This document shows positions 18,527 to 29,921 of a stretch of 64,000 bases of DNA, piece by piece. Source of the stretch: Dyella mobilis. GTDB lineage: Bacteria; Pseudomonadota; Gammaproteobacteria; Xanthomonadales; Rhodanobacteraceae. Location of the stretch: the NCBI RefSeq assembly GCF_016904945.1, contig NZ_JADIKF010000039.1, forward strand, positions 496,001 through 560,000, read 5' to 3'. The notes under the pieces were generated by a model that saw only the letters and a list, made by a program, of their open reading frames with translations, did not search any database and had not been told where the DNA came from. Numbering within the stretch: the stretch's first letter is position 1; every line of letters starts with the position of its first letter. Position numbers and translations under genes: made by a program.

Positions 18527-19831
18527 TTACGTGGGGTGCCAGCGCGGACGGCCCCCGCACGCGCTGAACAGCTCTTGCGCGCGAGCGCTCAACCAACGGT
18601 CGGCGACTGCAATCAGCTCGTCGCCTTCATACAGCAGCGGGCAGGCATCGCGTTGCCACGGCGGCACGGCTCCGGTCTGGAACAGCGAACGAAGATCGCG
18701 GGTGTGGCGATCGCCGGCCGGCCTGATTCGTTCTCCGCCGCTGCGCGTACTCACGCGCAAGGGTGCAGGCAACCGTGCGGCAGCGGGTTCAAGCGTGAGC
18801 CGGCCACCATCAGGTAGCGTCAGCGGCTCGCCTTGCCAGCTCAATCCTTCTGGCCAGGTTGTGTGGCGGCGTGGCGCCATGGCCCATAGTCTGTTTTTCC
18901 ACACGTAGAGTTCGGCGCCGGGCCAACGGATGAGCGGTAACTGTCCCTCCCGTGCCGCGCACTGTCGCTCGATCTGCCGGCGTTGTGCCGTGGTGGGTGC
19001 TGGCAGGCCCTGGGTGTGCAGCCAGTGTGACAACAGTGGATCGCGCAAGGCTGGAGCCAGGGCGAGCCAGGCGCCAGCGGCGAGACTGTTGGTGGCCTCG
19101 TCGCGCAAACTGTCGAGTTCGCCCAGCCAGTTTTGCGCTAAAGCATCCGAGGCGGCGCGGCACAACGAGGCACTGTGGGTGATGGATGCCGTGGCGTGGG
19201 GCCAGTGCGTTTTCAGCAGTGGCAACACGTCATTGCGCAGGTGATTGCGCGCCAGCCGGGTGTCGTCGTTTGAGGGATCGTGGATGGATGGCAATGCGTG
19301 GGCGCGCACGTAATCGCCCAGCGCCTGGCGTGGCAAGGCCAGCAACGGGCGCCACAGTGTCCCGCCGCCCAAGGCACGTTCCGCGCGCATGCCGCCCAAT
19401 CCTTCCGGGCCCGCTCCGCGCAGCAGTTTCAACAGAATGGTTTCGACCTGATCGTCCTGGTGGTGACCAAGCAACAAGCGCTCGCCGACGTGCAGATGCC
19501 GGGCAAAAAGGCTATAGCGAGCATGCCTTGCCGCGGCTTCCAGGCCCATGCCGCCATGACGATCCACCTGGGCGGCATGAATATCGCAGGTCAGGCCCAG
19601 GGTGGCGCTGAAAGCCCGGCAATGAGCCGCCCAGCGGGCGCTCTCCGGATGCAGGACATGATCCACGTGGATGGCGCGCAGGCCGCGTGCGCGCGCCTGG
19701 GGCATGCTGGCGAGTGCGTGCAGTAGCGCCGTGGAATCCGGCCCGCCGCTGTAGGCCACGCACAACGGTCCGATGGGATGGGCGGCCAACGCCTCGTGGA
19801 GGGTATCGAGCAAAGAACGGCCGCTACTCAC
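18527..19831 (-). CDS. tilS: tRNA(Ile)-lysidine synthase
   Basis: This 434-aa enzyme ATP-dependently converts C34 of tRNA-Ile(CAU) to lysidine, changing its decoding from AUG to AUA. The N-terminal PP-loop is VAYSGGPDSTALLHAL, followed by HVDHVLHPES, LLGHHQDDQVET and RPLLALPRQAL. The C-terminal substrate-binding domain ends with the GGERIRPAGDRHTRDLRSLFQ region. GTG 19831 gives the usual length. It overlaps the end of the NYN gene by 8 bp, so translation is probably coupled. Confidence 0.95.
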   Translation of the reverse strand: MSSGRSLLDTLHEALAAHPIGPLCVAYSGGPDSTALLHALASMPQARARGLRAIHVDHVLHPESARWAAHCRAFSATLGLTCDIHAAQVDRHGGMGLEAAARHARYSLFARHLHVGERLLLGHHQDDQVETILLKLLRGAGPEGLGGMRAERALGGGTLWRPLLALPRQALGDYVRAHALPSIHDPSNDDTRLARNHLRNDVLPLLKTHWPHATASITHSASLCRAASDALAQNWLGELDSLRDEATNSLAAGAWLALAPALRDPLLSHWLHTQGLPAPTTAQRRQIERQCAAREGQLPLIRWPGAELYVWKNRLWAMAPRRHTTWPEGLSWQGEPLTLPDGGRLTLEPAAARLPAPLRVSTRSGGERIRPAGDRHTRDLRSLFQTGAVPPWQRDACPLLYEGDELIAVADRWLSARAQELFSACGGRPRWHPT

Positions 19832-20582
19832 GCGCCACCGGCTTTTTCTTGTTGCGCACGTAAATAGCCTTGGGGCGGCCGTCGCCGGGGCTGCGGCGAT
19901 CCAGCTCGAACAGTTTGATGGCATCGATCAATTCGCTCAGCTTGCCGTAGCCGTAGCTGCGCGAATCGAAGTTGGGGCGCTGCTTGGTGATGATGGAGCC
20001 GACGCCGCCCAGTCCCGCCCAGCCGTCGTCATCGTCGTCGGACGCCGCGTCGATAGCGTTGCGCAGCAGGTTGATCAGGCCGCTGTCCTGCTTCAGCTGC
20101 GCCGTGGTGCGCGGCTTGAGCGGCTGTTCTTCGTCGGGCTTGGCACCGAGAATTTCGGTATAGATGAATTTGTCGCAGGCGGCGACGAAAGGCTCCGGTG
20201 TCTTGCGCTCGCCAAAGCCATAGACAATCAGGCCCGATTCGCGGATACGCGCGGCCAGGCGCGTGAAGTCGCTGTCGCTGGAGACGATGCAGAAACCATC
20301 GAAGCGGCCGGCATAGAGCAGGTCCATGGCGTCGATGATCATGGCCGAATCGGTGGCGTTCTTGCCGCTGGTGTAGCCGAACTGCTGGATCGGCTGGATC
20401 GATTGCGTCAGCAGCTGATCTTTCCAGCCTTTCAGGTGATTGCTGGTCCAGTCGCCATAGGCGCGTTTGACGTGCGCCGTGCCGTACTTGGCCACTTCGG
20501 CCAGCAAGCCTTCGGCGATGGCTGGCTGCGCGTTATCCGCATCGATCAACACGGCGAGTTTGGTGGCTTGATCGTTGGCCAT
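19824..20582 (-). CDS. NYN (PIN-like) nuclease with C-terminal LOTUS/OST-HTH region
   Basis: This 252-aa protein has an N-terminal NYN domain (about residues 8-150) with acidic active-site motifs VLIDADNAQP, NATDSAMIIDAMDLL and CIVSSDSDFTRLA. The C-terminal part (about 165-240: LINLLRNAIDAASDDDDDGW, SYGYGKLSELIDAIKLFEL) fits an OST-HTH/LOTUS RNA-binding fold. This architecture is known in LabA-like bacterial proteins predicted to act on RNA; the substrate is not known. The 3' end overlaps tilS, and the gene is downstream of accA. Confidence 0.88.
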   Translation of the reverse strand: MANDQATKLAVLIDADNAQPAIAEGLLAEVAKYGTAHVKRAYGDWTSNHLKGWKDQLLTQSIQPIQQFGYTSGKNATDSAMIIDAMDLLYAGRFDGFCIVSSDSDFTRLAARIRESGLIVYGFGERKTPEPFVAACDKFIYTEILGAKPDEEQPLKPRTTAQLKQDSGLINLLRNAIDAASDDDDDGWAGLGGVGSIITKQRPNFDSRSYGYGKLSELIDAIKLFELDRRSPGDGRPKAIYVRNKKKPVARE

Positions 20583-20626
20583 GGCAGGGCGCTCGTGGAG
20601 GCTGCCAGGATGGTAACGCGGGAGGT

Positions 20627-20652
20627 CTCTTCTCCCTAGCCAGGGAGAAGAG
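20627..20652. repeat. Perfect 11-bp palindrome (REP-like or terminator)
   Basis: CTCTTCTCCCT and AGGGAGAAGAG pair perfectly around a 4-base loop in the 78-bp gap between accA and the NYN gene. There is no T run on either side. The composition resembles the repetitive extragenic palindromes common in Xanthomonadales; it may also act as a transcript-end stabiliser for accA. Confidence 0.5.
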
Positions 20653-20660
20653 CCATGGGT

Positions 20661-21617
20661 TTATTCCTGGAAGGCGCCGTAACCGCGCATGCGGCGATAA
20701 CGCAGCTCCAGCAGCTCGGGCAGAGGCACCGCTTCCAGCTTGTCCAGCTCGTTGAGCAGCACGGCCTTCAAGCGGACAGCCATCGAATGGGGATTGCGGT
20801 GGGCGCCGCCCAGCGGCTCGCGCACGACCTTGTCGATCAGGCCCAGCTCGAACAGGCGCGGAGCGGTCATACCCAGGGCTTCGGCAGCATCCTTGGTCTT
20901 CTCGCCGCTCTTCCACAGAATCGAGGCGCAACCTTCCGGAGTGATCACCGAATAGGTGGAATATTGCAGCATCAGGGTGCGGTCGCCGACGCCGATGGCG
21001 AGTGCGCCGCCCGAGCCGCCTTCGCCGATCACCGTACAGATGATCGGGGTCTTCAGTTCGGCCATTTCCAACAGGTTGCGGGCGATGGCTTCGCTCTGAC
21101 CGCGTTCCTCGGCGCCAATGCCGGGGTAGGCGCCCATGGTATCGATGAAGGTGAACAGCGGCAGCTTGAAGCGCTCGGCCATTTTCATCAGGCGCAGCGC
21201 CTTGCGGTAGCCCTCCGGCCGCGGCATGCCGAAGTTGCGCTTGAGCTTGCCCTTGGTGTCGCGCGCCTTCTGGTGGCCGATGATCATCACTGGGCGGCCA
21301 TTGATGCGGCCCAGGCCGCCCACGATGGCGCCGTCGTCGGCATAGGCGCGATCGCCGGCCAGCTCGTGGAACTCTTCGCAGATCACACTGATGTAGTCGA
21401 GCGTGTAGGGGCGGGCGGGATGACGCGAAAGCTGGGTGGTCTGCCAGGAATCCAGGTTGCGGAAGATGTCGGCTGTCTTCAGCTTCAGCTTCTCGCGCAG
21501 GCGTCGGATTTCGTCGTCGATATTGACGGCCTGGCCGCTGCTCGCATAACGCAGTTCCTCGATCTTGGCTTCCAGATCGGCGATCGGCTGTTCGAAGTCG
21601 AGGAAATTGGGATTCAT
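20661..21617 (-). CDS. accA: Acetyl-CoA carboxylase carboxyltransferase subunit alpha
   Basis: This 318-aa subunit, with AccD, transfers carboxyl from carboxybiotin to acetyl-CoA, the committed step of fatty-acid synthesis. It begins [22 protein letters not shown] as in the family and carries [11 protein letters not shown], the [20 protein letters not shown] segment, the oxyanion region [14 protein letters not shown], and [19 protein letters not shown] 21617 gives the E. coli-like length. It lies downstream of dnaE, as in E. coli, with an unusually long 354-bp gap. Confidence 0.97.
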   Translation of the reverse strand: MNPNFLDFEQPIADLEAKIEELRYASSGQAVNIDDEIRRLREKLKLKTADIFRNLDSWQTTQLSRHPARPYTLDYISVICEEFHELAGDRAYADDGAIVGGLGRINGRPVMIIGHQKARDTKGKLKRNFGMPRPEGYRKALRLMKMAERFKLPLFTFIDTMGAYPGIGAEERGQSEAIARNLLEMAELKTPIICTVIGEGGSGGALAIGVGDRTLMLQYSTYSVITPEGCASILWKSGEKTKDAAEALGMTAPRLFELGLIDKVVREPLGGAHRNPHSMAVRLKAVLLNELDKLEAVPLPELLELRYRRMRGYGAFQE

Positions 21618-21971
21618 TCGGTCATGGGGTGGCACGGAAGCGGCGCAGTATAACCGGGGAGGCCGGTTGGGCGAGAACGTTGGCGTATGGCCCGGGCAGG
21701 CCGGTTTCGCATGGGTCGCCAGCAAGTTGCATGGATTAACTCTTTTTTATCTCTCCTTTTGAATGGTTTCGGTGTCTGGTTTGGCGGTTCCGCCGATCCA
21801 GGGTGTGAATCGTTGCGGCATGGGGGTGCGCCAATGGATGGAATGGGCTGCCGGATTTGAATGCGCCGCTCATCATTTGCGCGGGCGTCCGCAGCGGCTC
21901 CCCGTTTCTCACCGGTCACGTCGCAAGCGGATCCTCACGAATACCCATGAGAACCGCGTCTACGTCGCTGC
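21618..21971. other. 354-bp gap between dnaE and accA
   Basis: No convincing gene is visible. Short open frames on both strands have arginine- and proline-rich compositions typical of non-coding GC-rich DNA. A T-rich tract (CTCTTTTTTATCTCTCCTTTT, 21740-21760) is the only AT-rich patch and may mark an accA promoter region. In many relatives dnaE and accA are closer together. Confidence 0.5.
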
Positions 21972-25523
<3,552 letters not shown>

Positions 25524-25666
25524 GGCTCGCACGCGAACACAATGGCTCAGCCTAGCGGGGCGGTCCGGAGCGGGCAAGAATTGACAAGGGGCGTAAATCG
25601 GGAATCGTTAAGCGGCAAGCCTTGCGCGCTTGCCGGACTGGCTTTGCGACTCCCGCGGCGTGCCGC

Positions 25667-26263
25667 TCAGAACAGTCGCCCTTGATCCAGCAACTGCCTG
25701 ACCGGCGCAAAACTGCGGCGGTGCTGAATGCACGGGCCGAGCCGCGCCAGTGCGGCGAGGTGAGCCGGCGTCGGGTAGCCCTTGTGGATGGCAAAACCGT
25801 AGCCCGGATGCTGTGCTTCCATGGCGACCATCAACCGGTCGCGACTTACCTTGGCCAGGATCGACGCTGCGCTGATGGCAGGTTCCAGCGCATCGCCGCC
25901 GACGATGGCGCGACCTGGGCAGGGCAGATCCTTCGGGAGTTTGTTGCCGTCGATCAACGCTTCGCTGGCAGCGGGCGTCAATCCGGCTACGGCGCGGCTC
26001 ATGCCGGCCATGGTGGCCTGGAAAATATTCAGGCGGTCGATTTCTTCGGGTTCGACGATTACCACGCAGTGGGCCAATGCGCGTTCAATGATCAGCGGAT
26101 ACAGTTTTTCGCGCCGTGCTTCGCTGAGCTTTTTTGAATCGTTCAGGCCATCGATGGGCTTGAGCGGGTCCAGCACCACCGCTGCGACCACGACCGGCCC
26201 TGCCAAGGGGCCGCGGCCGGCTTCATCGACACCTGCCACGATAGAAGAGGCCGAGCGCATCAT
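25667..26263 (-). CDS. rnhB: Ribonuclease HII
   Basis: This 198-aa enzyme cleaves RNA in RNA-DNA hybrids, including single ribonucleotides in DNA. It has the active-site motif [17 protein letters not shown], then [16 protein letters not shown], the catalytic Asp in [16 protein letters not shown] and [18 protein letters not shown]. The start ATG 26263 overlaps the lpxB stop by 4 bp (ATGA); a second ATG follows immediately. The lpxB-rnhB-dnaE order is conserved in gammaproteobacteria. Confidence 0.96.
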   Translation of the reverse strand: MMRSASSIVAGVDEAGRGPLAGPVVVAAVVLDPLKPIDGLNDSKKLSEARREKLYPLIIERALAHCVVIVEPEEIDRLNIFQATMAGMSRAVAGLTPAASEALIDGNKLPKDLPCPGRAIVGGDALEPAISAASILAKVSRDRLMVAMEAQHPGYGFAIHKGYPTPAHLAALARLGPCIQHRRSFAPVRQLLDQGRLF

Positions 26264-27471
26264 CGAGTAGCCGCAGGCGCGTCCAGCAACTCCACGATCG
26301 CCGCGGCGGCGTGATCGCCGGCATGGCCGTGCAGGTCGCCGCGCAGGGCTTCGTGCAATTGCTCGAAAGCAGCGACGATGGCGCCGCGTTGCTCGCTGTC
26401 GCGAAACAACGCCAGCGTGGCGTCGGCCAGCTTGGCGGCGGTGCAATCGTCCTGCATCAGCTCGGGCACGAGCTTTGCCGTCTTGCCCATGCCGCAGGCA
26501 CGGGCAAGGATGTTGGGCAGCGCATACACATCGGTCTTGAGCATGTTGAGCATGCGCGCGATGCGATAGCTCACCGGCGAAACGCGATAGCCCACCACCA
26601 TGGGACGCTTGGCGAGCATGGCTTCCAGCGTGGCGGTGCCGGACGCGAGCATGACGACGTCCGCGGCCAGCATGGCCTCGTGCGCGTGTCCGTCCAGCAG
26701 CACCGGTGCGGTCTCGTCGTGGGGACCCCGCGCAAGCAGGCGCTTGAGCGTGGCAAGCGCGCGCGTATTGGCGGCGGGGATGATGATGCGCAGGCCAGGC
26801 AGGGCTGCGGCGACGCGACGAGCCGCATCCAGGAAGGGTTCCGCCAGCCGCTCCAGTTCGGAATGGCGGCTGCCGGGCAATACGGCCAACACCGGCACGT
26901 CCAGCGGAAGTTGCAGGCTGCGCCGGGCCGGAATGCGATCGGAAACCAAGGGGAAGCGATCGGCCAGGGGATGCCCCACGAAACGCGCGTCGATACCGTG
27001 CCTGGCGTAGATCGGCGGCTCCATCGGAAACAGGCACAGGACGCGACTGGCGCTCATGCCGATTTTGTCCGCGCGGTTTTCGCGCCAGGCCCAGATCGAT
27101 GGGCTCACGTAATGAACCGTGCGCAGGCCCGCTCGTTTGACGCGTCGTTCGACGCCGAGGTTGAAATCCGGAGCGTCGATGCCGATCACCACCAGCGGTT
27201 TTTCGGCGATGAGCCGCGCCACCAGTTCCTTGCGCAACTTGAGCAGGCGAGGCAGGTGACGCACGACTTCGGCAAAACCGAACAGCGAAAGCTGCCGCAT
27301 GTCATACCAGGACTCGAAGCCCTGCTGTTGCATGCGGCTGCCGCCGATGCCGGCGAAGCGGGCCTGCGGGTAGTGGCGGCGCAAGGCCGCGATCAGATCG
27401 GCACCGAGTTGGTCGCCGGATTCTTCACCGGCGACGATGGCGATCAGCGGACCTTGGTTGTCATCTGACAC
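26260..27471 (-). CDS. lpxB: Lipid-A-disaccharide synthase
   Basis: This 403-aa GT-B glycosyltransferase (GT19) condenses UDP-2,3-diacylglucosamine with lipid X to form the lipid A disaccharide at the inner membrane. Motifs: [85 protein letters not shown] and [12 protein letters not shown]. It is separated from lpxA by 57 bp, the widest gap in the lpxD-rnhB run. Confidence 0.97.
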   Translation of the reverse strand: MSDDNQGPLIAIVAGEESGDQLGADLIAALRRHYPQARFAGIGGSRMQQQGFESWYDMRQLSLFGFAEVVRHLPRLLKLRKELVARLIAEKPLVVIGIDAPDFNLGVERRVKRAGLRTVHYVSPSIWAWRENRADKIGMSASRVLCLFPMEPPIYARHGIDARFVGHPLADRFPLVSDRIPARRSLQLPLDVPVLAVLPGSRHSELERLAEPFLDAARRVAAALPGLRIIIPAANTRALATLKRLLARGPHDETAPVLLDGHAHEAMLAADVVMLASGTATLEAMLAKRPMVVGYRVSPVSYRIARMLNMLKTDVYALPNILARACGMGKTAKLVPELMQDDCTAAKLADATLALFRDSEQRGAIVAAFEQLHEALRGDLHGHAGDHAAAAIVELLDAPAATR

Positions 27472-27528
27472 GAGTGGCTCCCAAGCTAAAGCCCTTGCCC
27501 GATGTGGGCATGAGCGTAGCGCGCACGG

Positions 27529-28302
27529 TCAGCGCGCCAATCCCCGCTCGCTGCGGTCGAGGAACTCGAGCATGGCGCGCACGTCTTCGCTTTCCTTGGC
27601 TTGCGCCGCGAGTTGTTCGCGTGCCTCGGCCAGAGGCAGGCCGGAGGTATACAGCGTGCGGTAGGCGCGCTTGATGGCGGTGATGCGCTCCATTTCAAAT
27701 CCGCGCCGCTTCAGGCCGGTGGTGTTCAGGCCGCGCGGTCGTCCGTTCTGGTCGTTGGCCATCATCAGGAACGGCGGCACGTCCGCGCCAATCAGGCAAC
27801 CCATGGCGATGAAGGCGTGTTCGCCGATCTTGCAGAACTGGTGCGCACCGGAATAGCCGGAAAAAACCGTCCAATCGCCAACTTCCACGTGCCCGGCAAG
27901 CGCCGAATAGTTGGAGAAAATGGTGTGATTGCCGATGGTGCAGTCGTGCGCCACGTGCACGTAGGCGAGCAGCCAGTTGTCGTTGCCGATGCGCGTTACG
28001 CAGCCGCCGTCGCCGGTGCCGCGATTGATGGTGACGAATTCGCGAATGAGATTGCGATCGCCGATGATCAGCTCCGTGCGCTCCCCGTTGAACTTCATGT
28101 CCTGCGGATCGCCGCCGAGCGAGGCAAATTGCGCAATGCGGTTGTCGCGACCGATCCGCGTGGGCCCTTCGATCACCACGTGGGGACCGATGATCGTCCC
28201 CTCGCCGACGTGCACGTCTGCACCGATGACGGTATAGGCACCAATGCGCACATTGGCGCCGATGACGGCAGTGGGATCGATTTGCGCGGTCGGATGGATC
28301 AT
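27529..28302 (-). CDS. lpxA: UDP-N-acetylglucosamine acyltransferase
   Basis: This 257-aa left-handed beta-helix enzyme performs the first lipid A step, O-acylating UDP-GlcNAc from hydroxyacyl-ACP. It shows hexapeptide repeats from [20 protein letters not shown], the catalytic His region in [24 protein letters not shown], and the C-terminal helical [25 protein letters not shown] 28302 overlaps the fabZ stop by 4 bp; the in-frame upstream start at 28323 would extend into fabZ and is not favoured. Confidence 0.97.
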   Translation of the reverse strand: MIHPTAQIDPTAVIGANVRIGAYTVIGADVHVGEGTIIGPHVVIEGPTRIGRDNRIAQFASLGGDPQDMKFNGERTELIIGDRNLIREFVTINRGTGDGGCVTRIGNDNWLLAYVHVAHDCTIGNHTIFSNYSALAGHVEVGDWTVFSGYSGAHQFCKIGEHAFIAMGCLIGADVPPFLMMANDQNGRPRGLNTTGLKRRGFEMERITAIKRAYRTLYTSGLPLAEAREQLAAQAKESEDVRAMLEFLDRSERGLAR

Positions 28303-28772
28303 TTCTCCGACCTCGCGGCGCACATCAGTTCGCAGCTGGCCACTTCCTTGCCGTCGACCAGAGTGCGGGCCTCGAACAAGCCCATGCTGCGCAGCAGGCG
28401 TTTGAGGCGAACTTCCATCCGCAGCTGATCACCCGGCACGACAGGGGCGTTGAAGCGTGCATTGTCGACCTTGGCCAGGTAGAACAGCGCGCTTGGCGAG
28501 CCGCCCTTCGCGCGCGCGCTCAGTTGCGTGAGCAAGCCGGCCGATTGCGCCATGGCTTCCACGATCAGTACGCCAGGCATCACCGGGTGACCAGGGAAGT
28601 GGCCGTTGAAAAAGGGTTCGTTGATGGTCACGTTCTTCAACGTCACCACGCTCTGATCCGGCACGATCTCGATCACCCGGTCCACCAGCAGGAACGGATA
28701 GCGGTGCGGCAGCAGCTGTTGAATTTGCTCAACGGCCACCGGCAGAGTGATCGGAGCGGAGTTGTCAGTCAT
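28299..28772 (-). CDS. fabZ: 3-hydroxyacyl-ACP dehydratase
   Basis: This 157-aa hotdog-fold dehydratase of fatty-acid elongation competes with LpxA and LpxD for hydroxyacyl-ACP. It has the signature [17 protein letters not shown] with the catalytic His, then [22 protein letters not shown] with the catalytic Glu. ATG 28772 overlaps the lpxD end by 8 bp. Overlaps on both sides (lpxD and lpxA) suggest tightly coupled translation balancing phospholipid and lipid A synthesis. Confidence 0.97.
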   Translation of the reverse strand: MTDNSAPITLPVAVEQIQQLLPHRYPFLLVDRVIEIVPDQSVVTLKNVTINEPFFNGHFPGHPVMPGVLIVEAMAQSAGLLTQLSARAKGGSPSALFYLAKVDNARFNAPVVPGDQLRMEVRLKRLLRSMGLFEARTLVDGKEVASCELMCAARSEK

Positions 28773-29793
28773 TGTTTTTATCCTTTTCCAGCGCCGACAG
28801 CCGGCGCGTGTATTCATCCAGGTGCTTGAAACGCGCAGCATTGCGGCGCCACTGTCGATTTTCCTGCAGCGGCACGCCGGAGGAGTATTCGCCAGCTTCC
28901 CGAATCGAATGGGTCACCAGGCTCTTGGCCGTAATGGTAACCCGGTCAGCCACTTCCAGATGGCCCAGCACGCCGGCATTGCCGCCAATCATGCAATAAC
29001 GGCCTATTTTTGCGCTTCCGGCCACCGCCGCACAGCCCGCCATGGCGGTATGCGCCCCTATGTGGACGTTATGGGCGATCTGGATCTGGTTGTCCAGCCG
29101 CACGTCTTCTTCCAGCACCGTGTCGTCCAGTGCGCCGCGGTCGATGGTGGTATTGGCGCCGATTTCACAATCGTCGCCAATGCGCACACCGCCCAATTGC
29201 GGCAGTTTTACCCAATGGTCGCGATCGAAGGCGAGGCCGAATCCGTCAGAACCAATGACCGCGCCGGGGTGTGCCAGCACGCGCTTGCCCAACGTTACAC
29301 GGGTGACCAGGGTTACTCGCGCGACCAGCCGCGATTGTGCACCCACGACACAGTCCGGGCCGACGATGCAATGCGGGCCGAGCATTGCGCCATCCTCGAT
29401 GACCGCGCCTTCTTCGATCACACAGCAGGGGCCAATGCTTGCGGTAGGGCTTACGCGTGCGCCGGGTGCAACGACCGCACTGGAATGGATGCCGGGCGGT
29501 GCTGCGGGTAGGCGCTCGAACAAGGCAGCGATGTGCGCATAAGCGACGTATGGATCGCGCGCCACCAGCGCGGCGGTGGGGCAGCTTTCGAGGGTGTCCT
29601 GGTGCAGTACGACGACGCCGGCGCGGGTGTTGGCCAGCTGCCCGGCATATTTGCTGTTCGACAGGAAGCTCAACTGGCTTGGACCTGCGCCGGCAAGTGT
29701 GCCGACCCCATCGATGATGCGTGCGCCGTCGCCGCTGAACTGGAGAGCGAAGCGTTCGGCAAGTTCGGCGACGCTGTATTGGATCTTATTCAT
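28765..29793 (-). CDS. lpxD: UDP-3-O-(3-hydroxyacyl)glucosamine N-acyltransferase
   Basis: This 342-aa enzyme performs the third lipid A step. It has an N-terminal uridine-binding domain (about 1-100, VGTLAGAGPSQLSFLSNSKY), a long left-handed beta-helix of hexapeptide repeats, the catalytic His region IQIAHNVHIGAHTAMAGCAA and a C-terminal helix (RFKHLDEYTRRLSALEKD). A strong Shine-Dalgarno GGAGG lies 5 bases before ATG 29793. It is the first gene after a strong terminator that follows bamA. Confidence 0.97.
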   Translation of the reverse strand: MNKIQYSVAELAERFALQFSGDGARIIDGVGTLAGAGPSQLSFLSNSKYAGQLANTRAGVVVLHQDTLESCPTAALVARDPYVAYAHIAALFERLPAAPPGIHSSAVVAPGARVSPTASIGPCCVIEEGAVIEDGAMLGPHCIVGPDCVVGAQSRLVARVTLVTRVTLGKRVLAHPGAVIGSDGFGLAFDRDHWVKLPQLGGVRIGDDCEIGANTTIDRGALDDTVLEEDVRLDNQIQIAHNVHIGAHTAMAGCAAVAGSAKIGRYCMIGGNAGVLGHLEVADRVTITAKSLVTHSIREAGEYSSGVPLQENRQWRRNAARFKHLDEYTRRLSALEKDKNND

Positions 29794-29817
29794 GCAGGCC
29801 TCCGCGACACGTGCCGC

Positions 29818-29823
29818 ATTGTA
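29818..29823 (-). promoter_or_regulatory. lpxD: Candidate -10 box for the lpxD operon
   Basis: On the reverse strand a TACAAT hexamer sits between the bamA terminator and the lpxD start, about 25 bp upstream of ATG. No good -35 is obvious at 16-18 bp (nearest GCAAAA/CGCAAA). Because the terminator blocks read-through, a local promoter is expected here. Assigned from position and hexamer only. Confidence 0.4.
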
Positions 29824-29854
29824 GGGTCTGAACGTACCCTTTTGCGGAATCTAT

Positions 29855-29883
29855 AAAAGAAAGCGCGGCATAGCCGCGCTTTC
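29855..29883 (-). terminator. Rho-independent terminator after bamA
   Basis: A perfect 11-bp stem (GAAAGCGCGGC / GCCGCGCTTTC) with a 3-base loop is followed on the reverse strand by TTTTATAG. It begins 39 bp after the bamA stop and lies 62 bp before the lpxD start. It splits the bamA and lpxD transcription units. Confidence 0.8.
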
Positions 29884-29921
29884 TATAGGCGGGTCCTCTC
29901 GGACCGGTCGGGCAAGCGAGA

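Noticed and set aside
21614..21919. 101-codon reverse frame in the dnaE-accA gap
   Set aside because: Low-complexity Arg/Pro/Asn composition, overlaps the accA start and shows no recognisable motif.
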